This document shows, piece after piece, positions 26,435 to 40,200 of a stretch of 64,000 nt of DNA (its first letter is position 1; every line of letters begins with the position of its first letter). The translations under genes were made by a program, and so were the position numbers. The stretch comes from Henckelia pumila. Taxonomy: Eukaryota > Streptophyta > Magnoliopsida > Lamiales > Gesneriaceae. The DNA lies in assembly GCF_033568475.1 (NCBI RefSeq), contig NC_133121.1, positions 2,170,001 to 2,234,000 of the forward strand, in the 5' to 3' direction. The notes under the pieces are model-generated. The model made no database searches. It saw only the letters and a program-made list of their open reading frames with translations, and was not told where the DNA came from.

Positions 26435-29400
26435 CTAAAAGTGAAGGGTCCAATGTGATCCATCTAAAATGGGGATTGTTGAAGATATGCCCACACTACT
26501 TGGAATGTCCGTCGATTGTTCGACCAGAGACTCCTCGTCGTTGCCAGGGAAATCCTTCATAGACTCCCCTTCATGACTTGGAATATCACTCGGAAGCAAT
26601 GGCAAAGATACCCCTTCACCATTTGGGAAGTCCCTCAACTGCAAACCTAGGGGGCCATCATTACTTGTGAAATCTATGGAATGGAACGTACTGGGGTCTC
26701 CATTTTCACTTGGAGGATCATATGAAGCCAACGTTGATACACTGTTGCTTGGAAAGTCCTTCCATTTCTGAGTCACGGTTTTTATCTGTGTGTAAAACTG
26801 AAGTCCTGCTTTACCTGTAATTTGCGACATAAACGATAGGCAGTCAAAATGCTTATCGTACTTCGGCAGTCAAAATGCTTAGATAGATGTAACACACAAA
26901 CAAAACAACACAAACCAAAAAATTGCTCGGATAGATGTCATGTATTTGTGATGCTTTACCATAGAAATTGATGTCCCCAGTAAATGATGCTTTGGAGCCA
27001 GTAAAAGAGAATAAAGGCAAAGGTACTGGAACAGCCACATTTACACCAACCTAAAACCAATTAAATTAGCATGAGAGCTGAAAGCTACAAAACAATCTAG
27101 ATCAGTACACATTTCAGAATAGTAAAAGGTTGGATGGATATCCAGAAACGGATAAACTGCTTCTGCCTCGGGTGGAACGGTATTCAATTTAGTTGGATTT
27201 ACCTGTCCAGACTCCACCTCAATCTGAAATTTTCTTGCGGAAGCAGGGGATGATGTAAATATTGACGCGCCATTCCCATGTCTGCTCAAGAAAACAACCT
27301 CATCAGCCCAACATCAACCTACATAAAATGTTAAAACTCAAAACACCCAAGAAATTTTGGTACTTGTTTCTGTTTACAATTCCTATTGCCTGGTCCAAGT
27401 TCCCCACCTGAGCACAAGACGATGAATAGTTAATTGATAAAGACACATATGGGCCAAAAATTACATTAGACGTTTTCATTTTTCATATTTTATTTTTAAG
27501 TTAAGCAATACAATAGATCACCTTCATACAAAGAAGAACTGGGCCTAATATCTCCTCCTGCATGCAACAAGAGTATGGAGAGTCAAAAAATACCAGTTTC
27601 TGGATGCAAGCCCCAGAGGCAGCACCAAGCAGAGGTCAACCAAACCTAAAGTCATCACATCAAAAGCTATATACCTTGTAACACTCCATATCTTCGGTGA
27701 CATTAGTTAAGATGGTGGGACCAACGAAGTTTCCCAGCTCGTGTTTGGGGACCTGTTTATTCATCAATAAAAACTCCCAAGTAAATAAATATGTCCTCCT
27801 CACTTAACAATAGACACTTGATGGAAAAACTTTCATATACTAGGAAGTAAGAATTAGATTACTACAATGAGTCCAACTATCATATTCCAGTGATAGATTT
27901 GTTGAATTTCCAGGATATTAGGTCTTCGGTTCAAATCACTTTGGACGTGAATTTAAAATTTTTAAATAAGTACCTATATAAACTATACTTCAACGTGCAT
28001 TTAAAACAAGTATCTAATGCGATCTGCATATCAAATAGTATGAAGGAAAACAAAATCATGTTATCTATGTTTCTTCTTTTGTATCCGTATTTTTCATGTT
28101 TCTTTCTCTTATTCCATGTTAGTGTCGTATAAACGTGCGTTGTGTGAGGAGAGCCAGAGTACATATGTAACAATGTTATTTCGAAGGAGTTAAGTCAGCA
28201 TTATTATATTGCCACCGAATTACCCAAGAATTGTTCATACTGTCCATCGGAATGTATCAAGTATTATTTTGGATTTAATTACCGTAAGCAAGTGTCAGAA
28301 TAAGAGGAAATCTGTGGGGCATACCAAAATTTTTCTCCCATCAAGAATCAATCTAGCACCATTATCAACAAAAGTTTGAACCACTCTGGAAATTCGTTCA
28401 CTAACCTGCGCATATGGATAAAGAAAGCAAGCTTCTGCTCTGGTTACTTGTGATGAATTCTAATTGATATAATGTAATAACATTTCTCAACTTAATTAAA
28501 GCAATCCAACTACTTGACTACTAACAAAAACAAATATAATTGAGTGCACCTGCTTACTAATCACTGGACCGAGGTCCACGCCTGGTTCTGTTCCAGCATC
28601 TACTTTGAGAGTCATGGCATACTCCACTAGCTTATCTTCCCTGATGAAATTAGTTTTATCACTATTCAATTCAGAATTCCACACAAATTTGTTACAAATA
28701 GCATAAAAAAGAAATACTATGCATTGAAATAGTCACAAACCACGACTTAGAGTCTCCAACAAAAATGAGAGTGCTGATTGCTGTACACCTCTGTACTGCA
28801 GAACCAAGGCCAGCTGAAATCAAAGCTTTGAGTGTGGCATCCATATTTGCATCTGGCATGACAATTGCATGACTCTTGGCGCCAACATTCGTCTGAAGGG
28901 AACAATCAATGAACTCGAGAACAAATACATGCCAGAACAACTAAAAAGTTTGTGTTACCTGAATACGTTTGCTGTTGACAGACGCTCTTGCATGAATATA
29001 CATCCCTGGCTGGTACAGAAAAGCTAAATGAATATATAGATGTACCCCATTATTCCTTCATAGTCAACTCACAATGTAAATAAATGTGAGGTAAGGTGAG
29101 AACATGTCTCTACTTGTATATCTGAAGCAATTATCATCCTTCAAAATGTTTAATGGCCGATGAATGTAAAGTAAGCAAGTTAAATTATGAATCACAAGCA
29201 ACTACTTATGACAAAAAACTATCAAACCTTCAGCGCAGATCAAAGAACTGCAATTGGCATCGACAACTATCGGGTAATAAAATAGCACAATAGATTCCAC
29301 ACACTCTATCATTAATAAACACATGAAAACAGACTCACTGCATCTGAACCAATATATGACACAGCTTTGATTTCCTCGTCGTCACAGATGGCATCAATGA

Positions 29401-32400
29401 CATCCTACAAAGATATAAAGGACATGGGATAAATAGCAGTTAGAAAAAATCTCACACGAACAGATTTACCTACAAGCAAAGCAACAGATCTCAACGATTT
29501 TCAGGAAGTTACTAAGTAATATTTTAATGAAAAAGAAAATCCCTTCCAAATTGTGATACTGTAAATATATACTAATATTTGCAGTTTAATATGGGATCCA
29601 TGGGCTTATATTAAATTCCTGTGTGATTGATTGCAATGCTAGTTCATTTTTATTCAAGCATGCTCTGCATCATATATATGAAATACCATAATAAGATACT
29701 TTCTCATTCCAAGTTCAACATCTATTCCTAAAAGCTTTTACTTTCTGTCACCTTCAAGCTAATGATAAAAAATTTCCTAAGTTCTCCTATTTTACACACT
29801 TTCATCTGGTGGGACTCGAAACCCAAACTTATGTGCTTAGAAGTAAACTAATCCAGCATTGTACTTATTAATCAGCCACTAAAACTTTAATCCAACATAA
29901 AAAGCCAATCATTAACCAATTTTAAATAAATACTATATCAGCCACTTAACTAGTCTCGTGTGGTCCATTTATGTTATAGAATTTTAGTATTTATCCTATC
30001 CAGAAAATACTCAAATCCCAAGTTCTTATCAAAGAACTATTGATCGATGAACACATACTTTGCTACTACGGTCGCAGTGATGCAGCATTTTTAAGATCGC
30101 ACCTTCCAATGGAATAAAGCCGAACAAGATTGCATCGATGGTTTGACGAATCGAACAAACCATTCAACAGAGCATTCAATCTTATCCTGAATTTTTTTAT
30201 TTAACTTGAAAATGAGTTTTGAGACTGGATTGATTATTAAACCCACTAAGCTAAGCTCAAGCAACTTTAATCAAGTCAGTGGCGATCTGAGCTCAGGTGA
30301 ATCTAGTTTTTGAAATCGATATCAATTTTAGCATATAAAAACAACCTCACGCCAAGCTTCAAAAGGCTTATCGAACAATAAAAGTTTAACTTGATTTGTA
30401 ACGCATAACAACTTGATTTTGGACAAGCTTTTATAGGTCAATCTTGAAATGTATTTAGCATAGCTTAATTCTTAGAAACGTCATTTGCCATCGTAAAAGG
30501 GGACATAATCCACTTAGGCTTCAATGAGCTTACATTGCTTCCTTGAATAACATTTAGGACACCATTCGGAAAACCAGCCTCCATTGCTAACTCCGCAAGA
30601 AGCATACAGGCCCCTGAAAGCACAAATGAGGGAAAAAGTGGCTATATTTATTGGCGTTCTCTAAGAAAAAATTAATCGTATGAATGTAAAAACTACAAGC
30701 ACATCAAAGTAAAGAGATCGCCGTTACCTGGAGCTTTCTCTGATGGTTTTAGTATAAAGGTATTACCACATGTAACAGCAATTGGAAACATCTGGAGAGA
30801 AACAGATGGCAATAAGTAAAAATATATATTTTATTTTAAAAAGTACAAGACATAAAAAGAGTACAAAAATATATTTGATAGCAGAGACGGACTTGATTCC
30901 AAATCCTCAATAATAGATGTATATTGTAAAGGCGTTTCTATTTCATTTTTTATAGATCTGCTGAATAACTTGACTAAGGCGCTCCTTCCTTTTCTTGCAT
31001 AATCATCTGTGATCCCCTTTTATTTGAGACGAGCTTATACCACACAGGCAAGGTTCAATAAATCTGAGAAGTATTCATCGCCAACAGTTCACTAAAATTT
31101 GGTCGATAAGATGTTTGGTCCTTTGAATATGAAGCTGATTAAATAAATGCAGTTTCCTTGTCCTTTCCTGATTTCACCTTTAAATACTGAATCTACAGCG
31201 ATTTCGACAATTTCTTGGATGTAGGTTTGTTTGGCTTTATAAATGGCATTTGAGTTAGCAAGGAAAAAAGCAATTTCCTTTCAAAAAGAGGTTCCTTTGC
31301 ATCTGTTGTCGAAATAGTGAATCTAACAAAGTGCATTCACAACATACAAAATTTACAGGGACACGGTGAAAATATTTAAGATATCAAACTGAGTGAGCAG
31401 AAGACCCAAAACACAGCATACAAAAGGAATGATCAGAAACAAACACAGCATACCATCAATGGAATCATGGCTGGAAAGTTGAAGGAGCATATCCCAGCAC
31501 AAACACCTAAAGGCTCGCGAATGCTATAAGTATCAATGCCAATTGAGATATTTGAAACAAAGTCCCCAATGTGCATGTTTGCCATTCCGCAAGCATTTTC
31601 AACAAGCTCTGTAAAACAATTTTATATCAACATGTTCAATGGGCAACAAACTAAATGAAGAATTTTGAATATGCTTGAATTTTTAAAATGATTATTTTTT
31701 CCTTCTTAAGGCTTGGTACCATCACCTAAGTAATGCGGAAAAACCTTTGGAAAGAAGATCCAAGTAAGTTCACATTTCATTGTCTTGTTCCCAAATCCCA
31801 ATAAAGTTTCACAAACATATAGGCAGATAGAGAAATCCCTCACCTAAAATAAACACAAATTTAATCAATTACCCAACTCTATTCATCTATTTAAGTCTAT
31901 ATTTTAATCCCTGAATTTCAAATCAAAGTTCTCTAGGGCCACTCAACTCAAGTTACAAAAGAAAAATGAGGAAACTCACCGATGCCGCGAGACACATCAT
32001 TAAACGCATCCTTTAAGGTCTTACCCTGCTCTGCTGTTATATTGCTGGCAAGCTTGTCCTATAAAATGATAGATACATTCATGTTACTAAATAAGTAAAT
32101 ATCTAAAACAGAGATTTAAGATGTGATATTGCTTGCTCACAATATCTCGACGTATAAGCTCCTGCAGCTTGAACATAATGCGCTGGCGAGTTGTAACCGG
32201 GGTATTTCGCCACGATGTAAAAGCTCTTTTTGCAGCAAACACTGCAGCCTTAAGTTCCTCTGGCGTTGATAAAGGAACTTGGGCAACCACTTGCTGCGTT
32301 GCCTACAAGTTTGTATAGAGTGTCAGCATAAAATTCTTGCAAAATGACAAGTGGTGAAATTCACAGTCTCAGCACTTACAGGGTTCAACACATTGACTGA

Positions 32401-35292
32401 TGTTGATGATTGTGAATCAACAAATCTCCCACCAATGAAATTTGGGACTCGCTGCAAGATTAGTTAGAAGAAAGTCTAAAATCTAACATTGGGTATTCTT
32501 TAAATCAAAGTACTACTTCGTTGCTGACATGAGATAACCGAAGGATGAGCAATCAAAAGTAATAAGAAATTAGAATATGGGAATAAATAATGCAGTCATT
32601 GTAGTGTGATAGATATATGGCCTCTGGTATGGTTTAATATATTTAATTAATTTTGTGTATTTTCTTGCAATGAGCAAAATACACCAACTGTTATGGAATT
32701 AAAATACTCTTCTTTGAAATTAAATTACAATTATGGATTAAAAATTACACTTTGGATACAATTCCACAATATATATTTTACTTTCCAATATAAAAACCAG
32801 TTCTTACTAATTTTTCCAATAATTTCTTTAAATTAATTTATTTCTTTTTTCGGCTACCATAAATCTTGAAATACGTTTTCACAATTCAGCCATTATAAAT
32901 TTATCCATCTTCATTTTAGCTAATTAATATTGTGATTAAAATTAAAGAATAGAAATAAAATTTCATCAAGGATTTACTAGTATGAAGTATGAACATAATT
33001 ACAACCAAAAATATAAATGTTTCCATTTTTAACATACTATATTTCTATTAATTGATCACATAAATACCAATTTAAATAACATTTAATAAATGATAGCATA
33101 AAATTTTTATTGATTTGTCCATATTTACCATAAAACATCATTACTAATACATGATATATTTTACTCTCCAAAATATTTTTATTTAACTTCAATATTTAAT
33201 ATCTTTCTTCGCGGCCACTCTCATATGATTTACTGGGGCCTTTTCATTGTAAAACAAGGATAAATATGCAATATTATACACATTATTCATGGATCAGTAG
33301 TTAGGAGATGGAGCATCTCACATCTGCCAAAGAATTTCTTCACATGACAGCATAACAATTGCTAAAGGGCCCAAGGTTTCTCAAAGATTGAGTCAAACGT
33401 TAGATGGCGAAGGATTTGAAGATTTTCCTTTCCTTATTCGCTACACCAAACAGTAACTAAATAGATGACAATCAATCATGGCACACAGAATCCAAATAAT
33501 AAGTTATCATAGTGTTCATAATTACATCTCTCAGTGCACATTTACATGAGAGAATCTAAACAAGGTGGTAACACATTTTCTTTCATGTGCAATCATGATT
33601 GTTAACAAATAGACAATGCAATTGAAATTCAACAACTTTTACCAGAAATTAGTATAAATAACTTCTCAAAGCTTCAATGAGGAATTGTGTTCCTCAAACA
33701 AGCCTCCAATAGAATTATAGTAAAAATAAAAGAAAAAGTCCTTAACTTGGTGATGGAAAACAATTTTATATAATTTCCGAGTTGAACTAAGTGAAATTAC
33801 CAAAGGATACCGTTTCTTCCACGATGGTTCGGAAGATGTGGAAGGTTCAGGATTTCCCTGAGTGCCTGTAGGAGAATTAAGTGTCTTCAATCTTCTCACT
33901 GCAGCACAATACATGAAGAAGGTATTTAGCAAATAGGCAGCTTATGGTGCACAAGAAAAATCAGCCCCGGCGACATATTAACATAACCCCTCAAGTTTTA
34001 AAATCAGATGTGTTTGACAGTTTAAGTATTGATAGTCCAGGAAATCGAAATCAAAGCTTATATTGCATAATCCCCTATGTGATATTACTAAAAAACTCTC
34101 TTGTTTCATTTTAATAAAATTTGAATGACTTCTTGTAATATACTCAATCTATTCACTCATCCATGCAAATGGTTGAAGGTTGTATTGAAAAATAAGCATA
34201 TTTAACCTTTCGGCATTTGTACGTCTGCGTGACGTTAATGGAACATTACATGTTGCCAATTTCTCCTTTCACCATATTCTTACCATTTCAAAGTTAACGC
34301 AAGAATATGTTCTTCATTGTTTATGTGTCAAGTTTACTAAACAGAAGCTTGATTACTTGGTCATCTGACTAGGTAGGTTTTTTAAAAAAATATCCATGTA
34401 GGTTTGATTTTCTCCTAGTCCACCTTCATCTGATATGGTACTTTTCAAAAACTTGGTCAAAGTTTTTCATTTCTGTTCCCGTATCACAAGGAGGCCACTA
34501 CTCCACCGATATGATCTCTCCTTAAAATTCAGTGTCACTTCAAAAATTAAAAATTGAAGGAATCCCATTAATTTTTTTTAAAAAAATTTTGTGGTCTTAA
34601 ACAACTACAGATACATGAGATGCCCAAAAAAAAAAAAAGAAAAAGGCACTCAACACGCTCGTACAGTAGTATTCCAACAAAGTAACCAATTCAAAACATA
34701 AGTGGTACTGGCCAACACAACATAAAAGTGATGGTAAAGAACATTAAATGTTAAAGACACCTGTAAGATTCCCTTGCCGGAGCTTTGCCTTAACGTTATA
34801 TATATGCTTTGGTGTCGATAGAATCTCAGGGTTAGTTTGTCGAAGTCTTTTTAGTATTTGGCGTGGTTTTAGACCCGATTCGGTCATCTCTTTGATTAGC
34901 ACCACTTCTTTCTCATTAAAACGACGAGCAGATGGATGTTCTGTCATGTTCTTCATTGGTTCATGATTATGTGAACCGTTCTTCACTGTGAGAACCCATA
35001 AGCCATCCTCCTTCTTACCCACAAGTTCGAAAGGACAGTTTGTGAGTCGAGAGCCTGATTTCCTCTTGCGCATATGTTCACCAGTGACCTCATCAATGAG
35101 CTTACGCCTATCTCGGTAGACGCCTCCTCTGTCGCAACCAAGGACAACTACTTTCTCTTTTTTTGACTGTTTAATGGTGACCACATATCCCTGGGAGATA
35201 GCAAACTCCCCCACATGTTGAATGAGTTCTTCACGATCAATGAAACTCCCGGGTGGAGGAGGGAGCATCTGTGGAGATTCATCTAACTCCAT
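26435..35292 (-). CDS. FAR1-type zinc finger fused to an MMSDH/ALDH6 enzyme
   Basis: A second MMSDH copy with a foreign N-terminus. Coding exons on the minus strand: 35292-34761, 33898-33801, 32451-32380, 32302-32141, 32058-31980, 31608-31454, 30791-30728, 30613-30534, 29404-29339, 29009-28959, 28892-28741, 28640-28550, 28405-28325, 27752-27675, 27557-27522, 27407-27364, 27281-27203, 27050-26960 and 26814-26435. Phases close for 796 residues. Residues 1-177 form a FAR1/WRKY-GCM1-type domain with Cys53, Cys86, His108 and His110 as likely zinc ligands, rich in Lys/Arg. From residue 178 it aligns with the neighbouring enzyme, and all 17 internal exons match it exactly in length. Catalytic Cys489 is kept (VQRCTAIST); the usual PFNFP is SFNFP. 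The last about 105 residues are a repeat-bearing tail. The exon 1 donor (ag|gtgtct) is weak, and the first exon alone would end after 182 residues, so a separate FAR1-like gene remains possible. An ATG at 33932 could start a form without the finger. Confidence 0.72.
33801..33932 (-). promoter_or_regulatory. Possible alternative first exon of the second MMSDH copy
   Basis: Reading through the acceptor of exon 2 into the preceding intron, the frame stays open to an ATG at 33932. The resulting start, [20 protein letters not shown], is hydrophobic then basic, like a mitochondrial presequence. A transcript begun inside the 862-bp intron would give an enzyme without the zinc finger. This is inference; no promoter element was identified. 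Confidence 0.35.
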
Positions 35293-37262
35293 TTAACTGG
35301 TCTTATGACAATGCAAGGCCTATAGATGAAGTGAAGTCAACATAACCTCCTGAAACCAAATAAATGCCTTAGAAACAACTCTGTGCATGTCAAAAAGAAG
35401 AAGGATGAAGTGCATACTTAAAGATTGGCAAAAAAGTGTAGCATGGAAATGCACATCTCATACAATTGGTTTTATGGTTTTGAGAGCATAACCTGAAACC
35501 TTAGTGTAACAAGTCCCACAGAACAATTTTTTTATGGACAAGTTCTAATAGTACATTATTTTAAGCTCAAACATCATCACATAAAGTGATAGACATCACC
35601 TCCAAAAGTAGCTATTTAGGGTACTTGGGTTCTTTTATCAAGTCCTCGCTAAAAAGATTATTAATGAGCAAACACGCCTTGTCAAATAATAGGATCTACG
35701 AAATTTGTAGACTTCTGTTAACAAATCAAATTGGTCATAGAATGAATCAAGGCAATATATAACCAACCTTAATGATTTCACCACTAAATCACACTCTTTC
35801 CACAATTCATGAAAAAAATAATGATGATTATAATACTGGCCATATCATTCCACAAAAAAAATTATAAACATAATTATAAATGAACCGTCAAGGTATATGG
35901 AATCATTAATGGAGTACTTAGCTCAGTTCAATCTCTCCGAAACCTCATTCTCAAAAAGTGCAAGCCTGGCATTCAAATTTTACAATATCACACAAAATTT
36001 TCTTTCCAGGCCGTCAGTCTCCAATCAACGTCAAAATTACTAGTCGTCTTTGCACCAGCAGCGAATTCCAGTGAGCTATCGTTTTATTGACTCGTTGAAC
36101 TATCTCATACATTCTACATTACAATAACATAGCTTATAATCGAAGCAAAGCTCATGCCTTACAAAAAAAAATGCAAAACACTTCTAAATTCAAATAATAG
36201 GAAAATTTATAATAAAACATCATAAATCAACCGGAATTCTCGACGAACTCGATTTTCTCCAATCATTTTGGCAAATTTAACAAAGAGATCAAACGAAGAG
36301 GACGTACCGCTGACGGAACGCGCGAGTTTCAATTGCATCAAATCGAATTGTTTAAATATTCTGAGTCGGAAGGAGAAACGACCGTTTGGCCGTTTGTTTT
36401 TCTTCCATGTATTTTCCTTTTCTTTTTTTTTTCCCCCCGTAGAGAAGTGTGGAAGCAACGATGGAGAACTGGAGATAGCGAAAACCCTAATCGATAGATA
36501 TCACGTAAATCCAACGGCAATAAAATTGGCCTATGCCAACTTATTAGGTTCCAATTAATTAAAATAAATATTTTTAAATTGTTTAATTTAATACTATATA
36601 TTTTCAATATAAAAATTAACTGATTTTTATTTTTATTTTTTTTAATTAACGACTCAATAACTAAAAATACATGTTATTTTCGTTTTATTTTTAAAAATAT
36701 GTTATAGTTAAGGAAAGAATCATTTGCAAAAATAAGTCGGTTTGAAATTTTTCTTTAGATGTCTATCTATTATATATTATATATTATTGTTTTAAAAGCA
36801 CCGAATCTTATTTCCAAAAAAAAAAAAAAAAACGTTTCTTGAAGAGTTTCAAATAGTAAATATTTAACATTCATTTATATTGCAACTGATACCATAGGAT
36901 ATACACTTTTATGAGAGTCAGCCAAAAATTTCATCATATCCCATGGATTTTACCCCTTACATGATAGGTGGAAGCACATGGTTGGTCAAATTATGCGGGC
37001 TCCACATGATTGATGTGGGACTCCATGATTTAGAAAAAGATTTCCACCTACCCATGGGCATGCCAACAGCCATACATAAAAAGACTGAACATGTAGTATT
37101 GTATAAAGAGACTGTTAGATACAGAGTTCTTTGTATTGGCCATGGCCATATCGATTACTGCCATTTTAATCCTTGATGATACATACAGAAAAACGTGGAA
37201 GAAGATTAATTCTTGGAACAAAATAGCTTAAAACTCTACTGAAGTACAATGATGGTTACGAT
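35293..37262. other. Spacer: 5' leader of FAR1-MMSDH and 3' side of OPT gene
   Basis: The minus-strand leader of the fusion gene probably contains an intron: an acceptor-like ag lies about 60 bases upstream of the ATG at 35292, and the leader carries a short upstream ATG frame of seven codons. Pyrimidine/purine-skewed sequence near 36400-36450 may be the transcription start region. A 77-codon plus-strand frame at 36943-37176 has no recognisable features. Confidence 0.4.
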
Positions 37263-40200
37263 TCAGTGAACTGGGCAGCCATCTACTGATATGCCTTTAG
37301 CCGTCGGGCATGTCGCTAGCGGGCAGTGTTCGCCTTCGGCGCCCCACCAATTTAATGATATGTTCTCTATTCCCAGTGAAAAGTACAGCAACACTGCCAT
37401 GAAAGCCACACCAGCATCCATAGCCGCGGAAACGATATAATTATATCTCTGCCACCACTTTTTACGGTACCGGAAAATAAAGAAGTTGAAAATGGTGCCA
37501 ACAATGATCCATGCATTGTAGTTGAGTGGTGTTGCTGCTGGCATGTAAGCTGTCGCTCCGAGAAGGACAGGTAAGTTAACTAGCGGAATCCAAGATTTTT
37601 CCGGGAAGGCCCTGTGGAAGAGCCAAACTATTATTGGTCCTATCGCGCCTCCAAGAAAGAACCAGTTCATAGAACTGTAGTCACCGAGTCTGCCAAAGAT
37701 TCGTCTTGGCCCTACTAAACCCCATATGACTGATGCATCAAAGAAGACACGATCACCAGGGCACGTCCATGGACTGTCCAGTGGAAGTAGATCGTCGTGG
37801 CATATGTTCTTTACCGAGGTAAGTAGCCACCAAGCAACGCCAATGTTGACTGTGCCAGCAATGATTGTTCCTATGAACTGGTGGAGGCATTTCAAATATT
37901 TTAATACACACTTGATCCTCATGTGATTATATTGAATCTGTTTGAACGAATGAACAATTAAATTTACCTGAACGATGAACATCGATCTTGGAGGGATCTT
38001 CATGTAGTGACCGAGCTTGAAATCGCTGAGGAAAGATACAGCCTGTGTCATGCTAATGTAGCCAAAGGTTTTGAAGCAGACGTTAGCTATTGGTCTTCCA
38101 GGATATATGATACCCATAACATACTCCGTGATAATATTCAAACCAGGCGTCTGCAAATAAAACACGTTAGTTTCAACACGAATTTAACTAGAACGATAAA
38201 ACGCTTGGATTTTTTAGTATTAGGATTCTTTTTATGTTTGTATCTGCGCTCGCAGGTGCACTAGTATATGTTCTAGCTAGCTAGTATTTAAACGAAGGCC
38301 TCGCAATTTAGTCTCGAGTTACCTGATTGGTTGTGGCTGTGATTATGCTGATCGGAAGTGTGAAAATAAAGGCCATGACACACGCAAAGAGGAGACCCCA
38401 CCATGGCATCTGAACTTGGTCTTTCAGAAAGATACAAAGAATTAAAGATGCTCCAATTGTTACTGCCAATAGCACATAAAACCACCACGAAGGTATATCT
38501 TGGTATCTCTTCATAAGCCTCGTGTGAATATCCTCTTTTTGCTTGTAGGAAGCACGAAATCTTCCGTATATTTCCCTGCATAACACAGTTAATCCATTCT
38601 TAAAAATGTATTCCTGAAACCGGCGAAGCAAATGAACAAAAGATGCATAAAATTAAACATACCTTCCGTAGAAACAGGCGACATGAGTAAGAGTAGAAGC
38701 AATCGTAGCAAAACCGAACCCATAACTCAGGGCGAAAAACATGCTGAGATGTATCCGTCCCTGCTGTTCGTAACTATTCACATCCAACTCGAACTTGTCG
38801 TTAACTATAGCTGGTATGTTGTACTTCTGACCCTGTGCTGTGAACAAGTGTGATGAAAAAATAGGAAACTTTCGAGCGCCGTATAAGTCGAACCCCCAGT
38901 AAGCCACAGGGAGTGCTACATAGATTACCAATGCATAGCCCGCAAAGATGTTCATAATCGAAAAGAATGGGGAGATGAGAGGGCTAAACAAGAACGATGC
39001 TACAACTGTCCAGTCTAATGTTACGGCACCAAGGCCAAGTCCACGCATCCCAGATCCAATCTGTTGAGCTGTAACGGATTTCGGAAATATCCAACAGATC
39101 CATGAAATGGTTGAGAGAGTTGGAAAGAGGTATCCCGGCATCACATACCACGAAAAGCTGCAAATTAGTACGATAAGGAAGAACTTTGCCCGAGACATGC
39201 GCTCCTCGTCCTTTTCATGCAAGGCCCTGGGAAATTTAGATGCTCTGGTTACTGTTTATGACTTTGAACAGAGATATGTAAGAAAACCACAACGGAACAT
39301 CGGAATGGAAATAGTAGTTTGCTGTAGTACAGCCTACAAATTCGCGCAGAAGTACATCCCGGCAACGCTTCATCCATTGAAATGGGATGGAGAAATTCAC
39401 AAGTTCATGGTTCATAATGAATAATGCAGGGTAGAAACTCATGCACGTCATTTAATATCTAATCCCCTGCACTGTTCAAAATGTCAAATTTAAGGCTCTA
39501 CCGTTTGGTTATGGGATAGTTCTACTTCCAACGATGTCCCATGATCGATCTTTTTAGAGGCTACACTCGAGTCTTACCAAGACTTTCGAATTTTATTGAA
39601 GATAAAGTGATGATGAAAGGTTTGAAGATACAGTAGATTCTTGATCTTACTAGTGTCAATGCAGCAATCAGCATTGCATTTTGGTGTATCAGAGTATCAT
39701 TTCATTCAAGTGAGTGCTTTCTTTCACTGAAGAAATGGCTCTTATTTTATCAAAGTCTAATTATTAAAATCCATCAAATTTATAGAATAAAGCAGTCGTT
39801 TAAAAACTTTTAAAATAATTAGATAATAAATAATAAAATTCGAAACTATTGTTATTAATCTTTCAACAGCATGCACGCAGCAACACAGTATATAGCGAGC
39901 CGAGAGTTTAACTCTCTATTTTAAGACAAATTTGTCCGCCTAGGTGCTTACGGGTTGGTCAAAGTGTCTCCCAAGATAGAACGTTATCTCCAACTTCGAT
40001 TAGTAGCACTACAAAATCGAAGCACTACGAACACTTGAAAATGTTTACGAAACTCAGACTCGATATGAGTATGCAAAAGAAGAAAAGAGAATTCAGAAAT
40101 GAGCGAGTTGGAATGAATGGGGAGAGGTCTATTTATAGACGTTGGAATGCTGCTCGATGGGTTGCATCACTTCAGACGTATCGGTTCAGTCGAAGAGATG

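Noticed and set aside
36943-37176. A 77-codon plus-strand frame with short taggtggaa/ttccaccta inverted words
   Set aside because: No domain features; the inverted words are only about nine bases, too weak to call a gene or a MITE.
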